Shown: piece after piece, positions 47,809-56,147 of the stretch
Layout: each line of letters opens with the position of its first letter
How positions within the stretch are numbered: position 1 is the stretch's first letter
Position numbers and translations under genes: made by a program
Origin: Pseudoteredinibacter isoporae
GTDB taxonomy: Bacteria > Pseudomonadota > Gammaproteobacteria > Pseudomonadales > Cellvibrionaceae
Direction of reading: 5' to 3'
DNA length: 64,000 nt
NCBI RefSeq assembly: GCF_011602085.1
Contig: NZ_JAAONY010000001.1
Location: 372,001 to 436,000 of the forward strand
The notes under the pieces: model-generated
What the model was told of the DNA's origin: nothing
The model's input: only the letters and a program-made list of their open reading frames with translations
Database searches by the model: none

Positions 47809-48564
47809 CTAGTGTTTTACAAATCTTCTTAACAATCTGAAATACAGGCCATACGGCAAGGAACGCAGGAACCCCATAAACTGGGCAAACACAAAAGGAA
47901 AACGAATTTCAAACCCACTGTTATTGAGCCCTTTGACGATTCGTCTGGCCGCCCATTCTGCGGTGACGATCTGGGGCATGGGAAATTCATTTTTATCCGT
48001 CAATGGAGTTTCCACAAAGCCCGGGTTAATCACTTTGATATCAATATTGTGCTCATGAAGCTCTGTATACAGCGACTCAACAAGATGAATCAGGGCTGAT
48101 TTGCTAGCGCCATAGCCAGCCGAGTTAGGCAAGCCGCGATAGGCTGCCAAAGAGGCTACCACGGCAATTTGCCCGCCCTCCTGCTTCAAAAGAGTCTTGA
48201 TACCAACCTCCAGACAATTGGCGGTGCCAAACACATTCAATTCAAACAATTCGCGTAGTGACTGGCAATTAAACTCGGACGCAGGGGCCGGTTGATAGGT
48301 ACCAGCATTTAAAATAACACTGTCGATTTTCCCATCCGCTCGAATTTCCTCGCAGACACGCTGCACTTCATCGGATTGACAAATATCCAGGGCCTTAGGA
48401 ATCAATAGGCCAGGATAGCCTTCTCTTTCGGCTTCTTGCTTTAGTTCCTGCAGGGCCAATTCATTTCTGGCCGACACATAAATGCGCCGCCTTTCTTTTG
48501 CTAATTCAAGAGCCAGTGCCCGACCAATGCCCTGGCTGGCACCTGTTAACCACACTGATTCCAT
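47809..48564 (-). CDS. Short-chain dehydrogenase/reductase in the ChrR-linked operon
   Basis: A 251-residue SDR. The NAD(P) motif is LTGASQGIGRALALE, the NAG motif is VILNAGTYQ, and the catalytic set is S in VVASLAAYRG with YGASK. A hydrophobic C-terminal stretch (FPFVFAQFMGFLRSLPYGLYF) suggests membrane contact, as in SDRs acting on lipids. The ATG at 48564 has AGAGG upstream. It follows the methyltransferase gene by 34 bases. A comparable SDR gene sits in the RpoE/ChrR-controlled lipid cluster of Rhodobacter sphaeroides (established knowledge, from memory). Confidence 0.85.
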   Translation of the reverse strand: MESVWLTGASQGIGRALALELAKERRRIYVSARNELALQELKQEAEREGYPGLLIPKALDICQSDEVQRVCEEIRADGKIDSVILNAGTYQPAPASEFNCQSLRELFELNVFGTANCLEVGIKTLLKQEGGQIAVVASLAAYRGLPNSAGYGASKSALIHLVESLYTELHEHNIDIKVINPGFVETPLTDKNEFPMPQIVTAEWAARRIVKGLNNSGFEIRFPFVFAQFMGFLRSLPYGLYFRLLRRFVKH

Positions 48565-48598
48565 CGCCAAGCCTCTCTAAACAGTGATTTAATTTTTC

Positions 48599-49858
48599 CT
48601 ACACGGACTCTGGTTTTTTCAATTCAAACAGACGCACATCCACTGACTTATAATTGAATCCAGCTTCGCAATAACACAAATAGTATTCCCACATACGTTT
48701 GAAACGCGCATCAAAGCCCTGGGCCTGGAGTTCCGGCCAGGCTCGCTGGAAAGACAAACGCCACAGCTCCAGAGTTTTCGCGTAGTCTGTGCCGAACTCT
48801 TTCTCGGAATGCAGTTCCAAACCTGAAGATTCAGCCAATTCACGCACTTTACTTGGGCTCGGCAACATGCCACCGGGAAAAATGTACTTCTGGATAAAGT
48901 CCGTATTTTTACGATAATGCTCAAAGCGATCTTCATTAATGCAGATCACCTGCAATACCGCACTGGCGCCGGGTTTGAGCTTTTCCCTAAGTACCTCAAA
49001 GTATCCCGGCCAATGTTCTTCGCCAACGGCTTCAAACATCTCAATACTGACAATGGCATCATATTGGCCGTCGAGATCTCTATAATCCTTCAATTCCAAA
49101 CGCGTTCGGTCGGATTCTCTCAAGCGGGACATTCTTTCTTTTGCCCATTGGAGTTGTTCCTTTGACAGAGTGACGCCATGCAGCTCTGTACCCAGTACCG
49201 ACATCACTTCTTCCGCAAAACCACCCCAGCCACAACCAATTTCAAGAATTCGATCATGGGGTCGAATATTGGCCATGCGAATCACTTCACGATATTTGTT
49301 CACTTGTGCTTCGCGCAAGGAGATATTTTGACTGTCATACAGGGCCGAGGAATAACTCATGGAACTGTCCAGCCACAGGCGATAAAAATCATTCCCAAGA
49401 TCGTAGTGGTATTCGATATTTCTCTTACTGCCTTCGCGACTGTTAGCGTTTCTGAGGTGTACGATGCGGTTAAGCAGTTTGCTCCACAAACTGCCTGAAA
49501 ACCCTTTTTCAATGTTGTCCAGATTTGCCATGGCCCAATTACAGACATCAATCAAACTGTCGGTCTCCCAATGACCCTTTAGGTAGGCTTCCGACCAGCC
49601 CAACACCCCAGAACCCAAAGCAGCTCCCAGCGCTTTAATACTCACAATGCGAATTTTGGCAAGCGGTATTCCAGGTTTAATTACCCCAAGGGTAACGGCT
49701 GAAGATGCTTTGTTCCCAAAACTGATCTCGAAACGGCTCAAACCCAGTGACTCAAGATGCCTGATCAGGTATCGCTGCCAACTATTCAACATGGGGTAGC
49801 TTTGAGGCTGCTTGGCAATATCATTCTGTAAATAGGAACCGGACATTTCACTCACCAT
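48599..49858 (-). CDS. Cyclopropane-fatty-acid synthase-family methyltransferase
   Basis: A 419-residue SAM-dependent enzyme of the Cfa family, which modifies double bonds in membrane phospholipid acyl chains. The SAM site is ILEIGCGWGGFAEEV; the family block YHYDLGNDFYRLWLD and MSYSSALY precede it. The ATG overlaps the DUF1365 stop by one base (TAATG). A related gene in Rhodobacter is induced by singlet oxygen through RpoE and is tied to methylated or furan fatty acids, so this may be a fatty-acid methylase instead of a true cyclopropane synthase. Sequence alone does not settle this. Confidence 0.88.
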   Translation of the reverse strand: MVSEMSGSYLQNDIAKQPQSYPMLNSWQRYLIRHLESLGLSRFEISFGNKASSAVTLGVIKPGIPLAKIRIVSIKALGAALGSGVLGWSEAYLKGHWETDSLIDVCNWAMANLDNIEKGFSGSLWSKLLNRIVHLRNANSREGSKRNIEYHYDLGNDFYRLWLDSSMSYSSALYDSQNISLREAQVNKYREVIRMANIRPHDRILEIGCGWGGFAEEVMSVLGTELHGVTLSKEQLQWAKERMSRLRESDRTRLELKDYRDLDGQYDAIVSIEMFEAVGEEHWPGYFEVLREKLKPGASAVLQVICINEDRFEHYRKNTDFIQKYIFPGGMLPSPSKVRELAESSGLELHSEKEFGTDYAKTLELWRLSFQRAWPELQAQGFDARFKRMWEYYLCYCEAGFNYKSVDVRLFELKKPESV

Positions 49859-50643
49859 TATTTATTTGATTTGATACGGCCCATGCTCACTGCAGGCCCG
49901 GATTGAGTTTGAAAGCGATACCACGGCGCGGATCGCAGGAAGAGCTTCAATGCATGCCAGTGTATTGCCAGAATAACCTTGACGTTATTGAAGATGGATT
50001 GTCTGAAAAAACGGTGGAGAGATCGTTTTTCGATTGTTTCAAAACGACCTCCCCACATTGCACTGAAAGCACGATCATCCCGATTTGAAAAGTGGATGAC
50101 TAATTTGAATTTTTCCTCAGAAAGCGAGAATTTAAAACTGTACTCACCATCCAACGTGGAAAACGGAGACACATACATTTTTTTGTCAGCCGTATGCCAG
50201 GGCAGTCTATCGGTGTTTTGCTCACCCTCCGGGAGATGAACGATATAATGATGTTTCTCGCCCCGCGTGTTTCGAACCTCATAGACAATCGTATAAATCT
50301 CTTCAGCCTCATCGAGACACAACCAAACACTGAGAGGATTAAACACATAACCCAGAATTCTGGGGCTGCACAGAAGCATGACCTTATTGGGATTTGGAAG
50401 CCCTTTATTGCTGAGCAAATCGTTTATAAATTCCCGCACACTCTGACTTTCTTCACGGCCATAGTCCTTGTCATAGAAAGCCATGGCCGCAGACACGTTT
50501 CTGTTAAACATGCGGGACAGACTGCAGCAGTGATCCAGCTCGTCGATATCCAGTAACATGCAGTTGTGCGCCTGTTTCAAAGTATAAGGCACGGGCCGAA
50601 AACGCTGATGACTGACACTGCCGTAGACTAACTTGCTGTTCAT
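49858..50643 (-). CDS. DUF1365 family protein
   Basis: A 261-residue protein. The start KLVYGSVSHQRFRPVPYTLKQ is split over the conserved SxxHxRxxPxxH-like region of DUF1365, and LLCSPRILGYVFNPLSVWLC is a strong family block. DUF1365 genes nearly always lie beside a flavin amine-oxidase-like gene and a Cfa-family gene, as here. A role in fatty acid desaturation or cyclisation is suggested by that link. Its ATG shares one base with the upstream TGA, and its TAA one base with the next ATG, so three genes are tightly coupled. Confidence 0.88.
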   Translation of the reverse strand: MNSKLVYGSVSHQRFRPVPYTLKQAHNCMLLDIDELDHCCSLSRMFNRNVSAAMAFYDKDYGREESQSVREFINDLLSNKGLPNPNKVMLLCSPRILGYVFNPLSVWLCLDEAEEIYTIVYEVRNTRGEKHHYIVHLPEGEQNTDRLPWHTADKKMYVSPFSTLDGEYSFKFSLSEEKFKLVIHFSNRDDRAFSAMWGGRFETIEKRSLHRFFRQSIFNNVKVILAIHWHALKLFLRSAPWYRFQTQSGPAVSMGRIKSNK

Positions 50644-51974
50644 CAGGCTGCCTCAATGGAGGCAGAGGTTTTGCGCCAGGAATCTGGCAACGGAATACGC
50701 GCATTCCATTTCGCCCCATCATCAGACCATGGACGCGATAAGCCCCCCAAAGCTTCGGCCACAATCAAACCTGATTGCAAACCGTCTTCATGAAAACCAT
50801 GACCACACCAGGCACCACAAAACCAAGTATTGTTATGGCCTTGTATATTCCACAACTCAGTCTGAGCCTGCTTGGTGTCATTGTTGAACATCGGGTGATC
50901 GTAGAGAAAGCTGGCGTGAATTTTATCTTCATCGGGCATTTCAAGCGGATTCAGGCTGACAATCATCGCTTCCGGGCATTCCAAATGCTGCAGCTTATTC
51001 ATCCAATAACTGACCGAAACTTCGGAAGCACCATCCGATAAATAATTCCAGGCGGCCCAAGCCGATTTACTCTTTGGCATCAAGCTTTCATCGCTGTGCA
51101 AAATTGCGCGATTGCGTTGATACTGGAACAGCCTCAATAGCCGGCTTTCTTCCTCACTGGCATCATTGAGCAACTTCAGGCTTTGATCAGGGTGACAAGC
51201 CATCACCAGTTCATCATAGTCCTCTCGGTTACCTTGCCAGTCTTCGATCAATACTCGGCCACCCAATCTGCGTACAGATTTCACCGCTCGATTGCACAGC
51301 AGTTCGCCCTGGTATTCATCGATGATGCGCTTCACGTATTCGCGACTGCCACCAACAACGGAATGCCATTGCGGACGATTCGCCAATTGCAGCAGCCCGT
51401 GATTGCGGCAGAACTCAATAAAACTGCTGGCCGAGTATTCCAGCATTTTGTCCATCGGAGTCGACCAGATAGCGGCTCCCATCGGCAACAGGTGGTTATA
51501 GATGAAAGACCGACTGAGCTTCTGCTGTTCCAGCAGTTCACCCAGGCTTATGTCATTGGGAACCGATTGTTCCTCGTCACTCATTCGGCGGTAGAAACGA
51601 ATAATATCGACCAACATGCGCCAAAACTCGGGACGTAAGCTATTCGCACTTTGTGCAAAAATGCCACTGAGACCTTCGCCACCGGCGTATTCCATCTGAT
51701 GGTTGCTAACCGAGAAAGACATCGAACAGGCTTGGGTTTTGACGCCTAAATGGTCAAACAAAGCCATCAGGTTGGGATAGTTCCGTTCGTTATAGACAAT
51801 AAAGCCGGTGTCTACGGGCAATTTCCCAATGCTGCTGTCCACTTCCACAGTATTACTGTGGCCGCCGAGACGGTCATCTTTTTCGTACAGGCTGACCTGA
51901 TAACGCTGTGACAATAACCACGCGCAAGACAAACCGGTGATACCTGAACCAATAACTGCAATTTTTTTAGACAT
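50643..51974 (-). CDS. FAD-dependent amine oxidase-like protein (NAD/FAD-binding, desaturase-like)
   Basis: A 443-residue flavoprotein. FAD site: IAVIGSGITGLSCAWLLSQ, with GGHSNTVEV closing the dinucleotide motif, and a C-terminal FAD block GAWCGHGFHEDGLQSG. It resembles phytoene desaturase and amine oxidase flavoproteins. It leads the FAD-DUF1365-Cfa-SDR-DUF6482 operon and is divergent from the ECF sigma gene. The N-terminus reads MSKKMSKK because of a 12-bp tandem repeat; I chose the ATG at 51974, while a TTG at 51986 would include both copies. Neither has a good ribosome site. Confidence 0.87.
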   Translation of the reverse strand: MSKKIAVIGSGITGLSCAWLLSQRYQVSLYEKDDRLGGHSNTVEVDSSIGKLPVDTGFIVYNERNYPNLMALFDHLGVKTQACSMSFSVSNHQMEYAGGEGLSGIFAQSANSLRPEFWRMLVDIIRFYRRMSDEEQSVPNDISLGELLEQQKLSRSFIYNHLLPMGAAIWSTPMDKMLEYSASSFIEFCRNHGLLQLANRPQWHSVVGGSREYVKRIIDEYQGELLCNRAVKSVRRLGGRVLIEDWQGNREDYDELVMACHPDQSLKLLNDASEEESRLLRLFQYQRNRAILHSDESLMPKSKSAWAAWNYLSDGASEVSVSYWMNKLQHLECPEAMIVSLNPLEMPDEDKIHASFLYDHPMFNNDTKQAQTELWNIQGHNNTWFCGAWCGHGFHEDGLQSGLIVAEALGGLSRPWSDDGAKWNARIPLPDSWRKTSASIEAA

Positions 51975-52009
51975 TTTCTTAGACAATACTTATCGTTTGC
52001 TATACATAG

Positions 52010-52038
52010 TCATACGCTGCCCTTGCATGAGTAGATCA
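52010..52038 (-). promoter_or_regulatory. ECF-type promoter of the FAD-DUF1365-Cfa-SDR-DUF6482 operon
   Basis: On the minus strand TGATCT (52038-52033), 17 bases, then GTATGA (52015-52010). It matches the promoter of the divergent ECF gene in -35 box, spacing and the GTAT start of the -10 box. Rhodobacter RpoE promoters have a TGATC -35 box too (established, from memory). The transcript would start near 52003. Confidence 0.65.
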
Positions 52039-52062
52039 GTTCATATTTAGTTATTTTTCTTG

Positions 52063-52092
52063 TGATCTGAATGCTGATCGCCCTCGTATAGA
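52063..52092 (+). promoter_or_regulatory. ECF-type promoter of the sigma/ChrR operon
   Basis: TGATCT (52063-52068), 17 bases, then GTATAGA (52086-52092). The match to the divergent promoter points to autoregulation by the ECF factor. The predicted transcript start at about 52099 lies after the ATG at 52097, so translation should begin at 52115. Confidence 0.65.
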
Positions 52093-52114
52093 GAACATGC
52101 AAACGGGAAATTCG

Positions 52115-52669
52115 ATGAGTGAAGCCCAAGTAGAGTCAGTAGTGGAAACTGATTGGAATCAAAGTCTGGAGCTAATTGCGACAACAGGCGATAAGCGCTT
52201 GTTTATGCGCTTTTACGACCATTTTTCCCCGCGCCTGCGCTCCTGGTTATTGAAGCTCTGCGCCGATGCCACGCTGGCGGAAGAACTCAGCCAGGAGGCA
52301 TTTTTACAAGCTTGGCGCAAAGCGGCCAGTTACGAGCGCAGCAAGGCCAGTGCCTCAACCTGGTTGTTCACCATCGCCAGAAACCTGTTTATCGACTTCA
52401 AACGTCGACAAAAAGTTGAGCAAAAGCATTTGCAAAGCCTGGAAGGCGAAGAAGTTCAAATGGATAACTTCAATTTGGATTCCAATATCGTGAAAGAAGC
52501 CATTGCCAAACTGCCCCATCGACAAGCCCAGGTTATTTATCAGTCTTATTTCCTCGGGCGCAGTCATAGTGAGATTGCCGAGATCATGGGGCTCCCCCTG
52601 GGCAGCATTAAGTCCAGTATTCGCTTGGCCTTTCAAAAACTCTGTAAAGATTTAGATGTAGCATCATGA
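52115..52669 (+). CDS. rpoE: ECF sigma factor, RpoE/ChrR (ECF11-like) type
   Basis: A 184-residue ECF sigma factor. Region 2 reads FYDHFSPRLRSWLLKL and ELSQEAFLQAWRKA, with the Trp-rich STWLFTIARNLFIDFKRR; region 4 has LPHRQAQVIYQSYFLGRSHSEIAEIMGLPLGSIKSS, given here across the helix-turn-helix. The next gene is a ChrR-type anti-sigma factor, overlapping by 4 bases, which marks it as the singlet-oxygen class rather than the envelope-stress RpoE. I chose the ATG at 52115 (GGGA upstream), not 52097, because of the promoter position. Confidence 0.9.
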   Translation: MSEAQVESVVETDWNQSLELIATTGDKRLFMRFYDHFSPRLRSWLLKLCADATLAEELSQEAFLQAWRKAASYERSKASASTWLFTIARNLFIDFKRRQKVEQKHLQSLEGEEVQMDNFNLDSNIVKEAIAKLPHRQAQVIYQSYFLGRSHSEIAEIMGLPLGSIKSSIRLAFQKLCKDLDVAS

Positions 52670-53319
52670 ATATCAATCATCATCCAGACGACGCCACCTT
52701 ACTGAGTTATGCAGCCGGCAGCCTACCTGAGTCTTTCGATGTCTTAGTTGCCTGCCATTTGCAGCATTGCGCCCATTGCCATGAGAAAGTTTTTCAGGCC
52801 GAGGCGCTTGCCGGGCAGCTACTGAACGCCCAGGCGACGGCAGTACCTCAGCAGAATGACTCGGCCAGGGACGACTTTTTCAGGAAACTGGAAATGGAGT
52901 CTGCACCAACGCCGCAGCCTGAGCTGATCGACCCGCGCCAGGAAACCATGCCCGATGCTATCCAGAAAATTCTATCGGGACAGGGCGACGACTTGCCATG
53001 GAAGTGCCTCGTTCCTGGTATGCACAGCATTAGCCTGGATTCCATGGATGGTGGTCTCAAACTGCTGCGTATTGCGCCCGGTCGTAATCTACCCATGCAC
53101 AGCCACCAGGGCAGCGAACTGACCATGGTTCTGCAAGGGGCATTTCAGGATGAACTGGGTTGTTTCTACCCTGGAGATGTGGCCGATTTGAACCACGAAG
53201 TCGAACATCAGCCGATTACCATCGGCAATGAAGCCTGTATCTGCCTGGTGGCTATGGATGCCCCTCTGCAATTCAAAGGTCTTGTGCCAAAACTGCTACA
53301 ACCCTTTATCGGCTTTTGA
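52666..53319 (+). CDS. chrR: ChrR-type zinc-binding anti-sigma factor with cupin domain
   Basis: A 217-residue protein. The N-terminal zinc anti-sigma domain has His5/His6, HHPDDATLLSYAAGSLPE, and the HLQHCAHCHEKV motif (HxxxCxxC type). The C-terminal cupin has LPMHSHQGSELTMVLQG, DVADLNHEVEHQPITIG, and a final ICLVAMDAPLQF, with the His/Glu metal ligands. In Rhodobacter, ChrR releases RpoE when singlet oxygen is present and the cupin is needed for that. The ATGA overlap with the sigma gene indicates coupling. Confidence 0.92.
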   Translation: MNINHHPDDATLLSYAAGSLPESFDVLVACHLQHCAHCHEKVFQAEALAGQLLNAQATAVPQQNDSARDDFFRKLEMESAPTPQPELIDPRQETMPDAIQKILSGQGDDLPWKCLVPGMHSISLDSMDGGLKLLRIAPGRNLPMHSHQGSELTMVLQGAFQDELGCFYPGDVADLNHEVEHQPITIGNEACICLVAMDAPLQFKGLVPKLLQPFIGF

Positions 53320-53359
53320 CACAAGCCTCTACGTTTTGTCTAAATATTTTAGACAAAAC
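53316..53359 (+). promoter_or_regulatory. Promoter and inverted-repeat operator of the MerR-type gene
   Basis: A -35 box TTGACA (53316-53321) overlaps the chrR stop codon. A perfect 12-bp inverted repeat with a 3-base centre, GTTTTGTCTAAA (53333-53344) and TTTAGACAAAAC (53348-53359), covers the -10 area: either TCTAAA after 17 bases or TAAATA after 19 bases, the longer spacing being typical of MerR-controlled promoters. The half-site TTTTGTCTAA is found again before hemH. Confidence 0.7.
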
Positions 53360-53455
53360 ATGAAAATAAATAGCTTTGTACAGAAAATTTTGAGCATTCA
53401 TAGACTGATTTTGCTATATCTATAGTCAGACTTTAGACGCGGATAGGAAATGGCT

Positions 53456-54412
53456 ATGAATCAACTCGCTGAATTTGGAATTGCTACCGTATCTCGACAA
53501 ACCGGCATCAGTGCACACCGCTTGCGCGCCTGGGAACGACGCCACCCAAGCCTGCTGGTCGGACGCACCGAAACCGGTCGACGTCGCTACTCCGAGCAGG
53601 ACATCTTCCGCCTGCGAACCATCAAACAATTGATCGACGATGGCTACAAGATCGGCGAACTGGCCACCTTGAGCCAGGATGAGCTGTCCGGCCTCTGCAG
53701 TCAGGAGGCCCTGGAACCTTCCCTGGACTCTGCCAGCAAAGCCCAGACCGGCAATGGCAAGCTGCGCCTGCTCACCTGTGGGGAAGCCATTCCCTCGGCA
53801 CTGATCAACAAGCTCGACAATAATCAAAACGTCGACCTCTGTGCCCGTCTGCGCAGCTTTGCTCAAATTGCTGAAGCGATTGAAAACGGTCACTATGATA
53901 TTGCGGTATTGCAGATTGAAACTTTGAACGCCACCGTGTTGCACAGCCTGCGTGAGCTTCATCACAGCCAGAGAATCGAATCGGTATTTATCGTATTCCA
54001 CTACGGCCTGCGCGAGTTGGTTGAAGAACTTCGAGGCTATGGCTTCAAACTCTGGCGAGCCCCTCTGAACACTGCGGAGCTGTACCAAGCCATCAGTCAG
54101 CTGGCGAGTCTGGAAGAAGAATCAGAGCATGAAATCGACAGCTCAGGCATGGCGCCAGTGCATATTTTTAACCCTTCACAGCTCAACAAGCTGAGTAATG
54201 TCAGCACAGCTATCGACTGCGAATGCCCGAAACATATCGCCGAACTCATTCAATCGCTGTGCGCGTTTGAGAGCTACAGCCAGCAATGTGAAAACCGCGA
54301 CACCGAAGACGCGATACTACACCGTCGCATATACTTGCAGACGGCGCACGCACGTCACACCATGGAAAAAATGCTTCAGCAGGTTATTGAAGCGGAAAAC
54401 ATTCAGATTTAG
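53456..54412 (+). CDS. MerR-family regulator, LitR/PhrR-like, without a visible B12 motif
   Basis: A 318-residue regulator. The N-terminal MerR domain has IATVSRQTGISAHRLRAWERR and the wing GRTETGRRRYSEQD. The rest (from about residue 100) is like the cobalamin-binding region of light-sensing LitR/CarH proteins in fold outline (LRLLTCGEAIPSAL, NGHYDIAVLQIETLNA), but the DxHxxG and ExxH motifs for B12 are missing. Three cysteines sit near the end (CECPKH, SQQCENR). The ATG at 53456 has AGGA 7 bases upstream; the one at 53450 is too close. Close homologues usually neighbour photolyase genes, as here. Confidence 0.85.
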   Translation: MNQLAEFGIATVSRQTGISAHRLRAWERRHPSLLVGRTETGRRRYSEQDIFRLRTIKQLIDDGYKIGELATLSQDELSGLCSQEALEPSLDSASKAQTGNGKLRLLTCGEAIPSALINKLDNNQNVDLCARLRSFAQIAEAIENGHYDIAVLQIETLNATVLHSLRELHHSQRIESVFIVFHYGLRELVEELRGYGFKLWRAPLNTAELYQAISQLASLEEESEHEIDSSGMAPVHIFNPSQLNKLSNVSTAIDCECPKHIAELIQSLCAFESYSQQCENRDTEDAILHRRIYLQTAHARHTMEKMLQQVIEAENIQI

Positions 54413-54445
54413 ATTTCTTTTGAAAATTGGTCATGAGAAACCGCT

Positions 54446-54706
54446 ATGAGCAGCCCACAGGATAGAAGACGGATTCTCTTGGCCGCGGGCCTGATACAGG
54501 CCCATGGACATCAACAAGACGGCGTATACCACCTGGATCAGGTGCAACTCGACAAAGGTCCAGACGGCTACCAAATTTGCCTGCACTACAATGGAGTGAA
54601 TCTGAACCTTGGTTTTCATCACACCCTCAATAGTGACGCAGCAAACCGCCGAGAACTTGAAGCCTTCTACGATCGCTTGGATAGGATCATTAAAAACTAC
54701 TCCTAA
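54446..54706 (+). CDS. Hypothetical protein, 86 residues, downstream of the MerR-type gene
   Basis: I do not recognise it. It starts MSSPQDRRRILLAAGL with a basic helix, then beta-like segments (GVYHLDQVQLDKGPDGY, QICLHYNGVNLNLGFH) and a C-terminal helix (ELEAFYDRLDRIIKNYS). There is no signal peptide or membrane helix. It lies 33 bases after the MerR-type gene in the same direction and so is probably in its operon; it ends 11 bases from the convergent photolyase gene. Confidence 0.65.
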   Translation: MSSPQDRRRILLAAGLIQAHGHQQDGVYHLDQVQLDKGPDGYQICLHYNGVNLNLGFHHTLNSDAANRRELEAFYDRLDRIIKNYS

Positions 54707-54717
54707 TCCTCGTCGAT

Positions 54718-56127
54718 TCAACTATCTACTTTGAAGAAATCCAGGGCGAGCTGCCGCGCCTCTTTATAATCGATAATTGGATCCGGGTAATGACACGCCA
54801 GGCGTTGTTCCTGGCTGGGCCAGTGAATGGACTTGCTGTCTAAATCGGCAAGCTCTGGCAGAAAGCGTTTGATAAAGTCTCCGGACTCATCAAACTTCTG
54901 GGACTGTGTTGTTGGATTAAAGATTCGGAACCACGGTGAGGCATCACAGCCTGTTGATGAACTCCACTGCCAGCCTCCATTGTTAGAAGGGAAATCACCA
55001 TCCACCAGATGCTGCATAAAAAAGCGTTCTCCGTCGCGCCAATCAAGACAAAGCAGTTTGCAATAAAAGCTCGCCACCAGCATCCGTAAACGATTGTGCA
55101 TCCAGCCGGTTCGAAGTAACTGTTGCATGGCAGCATCGATGATTGGAAATCCTGTCTGGCCCGTTTCCCAAGCCCGTTTGGCGTCTTCATTAGTGAGCCA
55201 GCCTCTCGACAGGGGCTCCTGTTTAAAGTTTTCACCTCGACTTATGTGTTCAAAGTTCAACATGAGATAGCGATAAAAGTCCCGCCAGGCAAGCTCTCTT
55301 GCCCAAACGTGGTTCAGACAATCCTCATGATGAAACCCCTGCTTAACGCAGACTTCAAACAGCGTATGCAAACAGCGACGCGCACTTAACAAACCGATGG
55401 CCAAATACGGTGACAAGGTACTGGTACCGGCAATGGATGGATAATCTCGCTTTGCCTGATAATGTTCGGCTTTTTGCTCACAGAACCGCTGCAATTGATC
55501 GAGCGCTTTGTTTTCCTCGCCAGACCATAAATCCTCTCGAAAGACTTCCGCGCCAGGAACGGTTATAGGTTCAAGAATATCCACCGCTTTTGCGGGCGCT
55601 TTGGGGCTGGGCAAAACCTCCGGAAGACCATTACTGAGCACTGACAGCCAGTTTTTATACCAGGGTGTAAACACTCGATAGACAGCGCCCTGCTTACTGA
55701 GCAAGGGGGCATGGATAATTCGATCATCCGAATACGGTTGAACAGTAATGCCATGATTTCCCAACAATTCAGCAACGGCTTCATCTCGATGCTTTTCATT
55801 TAAAGGAATTTCGCGATTGAAATACACACCATTCGCCTGGTGACTTTGGCAATAATCCAACAACACTTTGGGAACATCGTCAAAAAGCGCAACGTCCAAC
55901 AACTCAAGTGTGATCCCCAAATCTGCAAGCGTTTTCTGCAAGGACTGCAATGCAGACTGAAGGATTCCCAACTTACGGGGAGACTCATCATGCAAGCGCC
56001 ACTGCTCCGGGCAGGCGATAAAAACGGCGCGTACAGTATCGCCCTTTTCCATGGCATATTGGCAGGCATGAAAAAGAGCTGGGTTATCATCCAGACGAAG
56101 ATCATTTCGAAACCAAACAAGCTGCAT
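54718..56127 (-). CDS. phrB: Deoxyribodipyrimidine photolyase (class I CPD type)
   Basis: A 469-residue photolyase that uses blue light to reverse cyclobutane pyrimidine dimers. N-terminal antenna domain: LVWFRNDLRLDDNPAL. The FAD domain has ELAWRDFYRYLM, GQTGFPIIDAAMQQLL, TGWMHNRLRMLVASF, and GGWQWSSSTGCDASPW, the class I signature. It is the last gene of hemH-ybgA-phr and follows the YbgA-like gene by 20 bases; E. coli has the same ybgA-phrB pairing. Confidence 0.94.
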   Translation of the reverse strand: MQLVWFRNDLRLDDNPALFHACQYAMEKGDTVRAVFIACPEQWRLHDESPRKLGILQSALQSLQKTLADLGITLELLDVALFDDVPKVLLDYCQSHQANGVYFNREIPLNEKHRDEAVAELLGNHGITVQPYSDDRIIHAPLLSKQGAVYRVFTPWYKNWLSVLSNGLPEVLPSPKAPAKAVDILEPITVPGAEVFREDLWSGEENKALDQLQRFCEQKAEHYQAKRDYPSIAGTSTLSPYLAIGLLSARRCLHTLFEVCVKQGFHHEDCLNHVWARELAWRDFYRYLMLNFEHISRGENFKQEPLSRGWLTNEDAKRAWETGQTGFPIIDAAMQQLLRTGWMHNRLRMLVASFYCKLLCLDWRDGERFFMQHLVDGDFPSNNGGWQWSSSTGCDASPWFRIFNPTTQSQKFDESGDFIKRFLPELADLDSKSIHWPSQEQRLACHYPDPIIDYKEARQLALDFFKVDS

Positions 56128-56147
56128 AGTCAGAACATACCTTAAAC

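Noticed and set aside
53426-54088. 220-codon minus-strand frame opposite the MerR-type gene
   Set aside because: Antisense to a regulator with a clear helix-turn-helix and ribosome site; it would also cover the promoter region.
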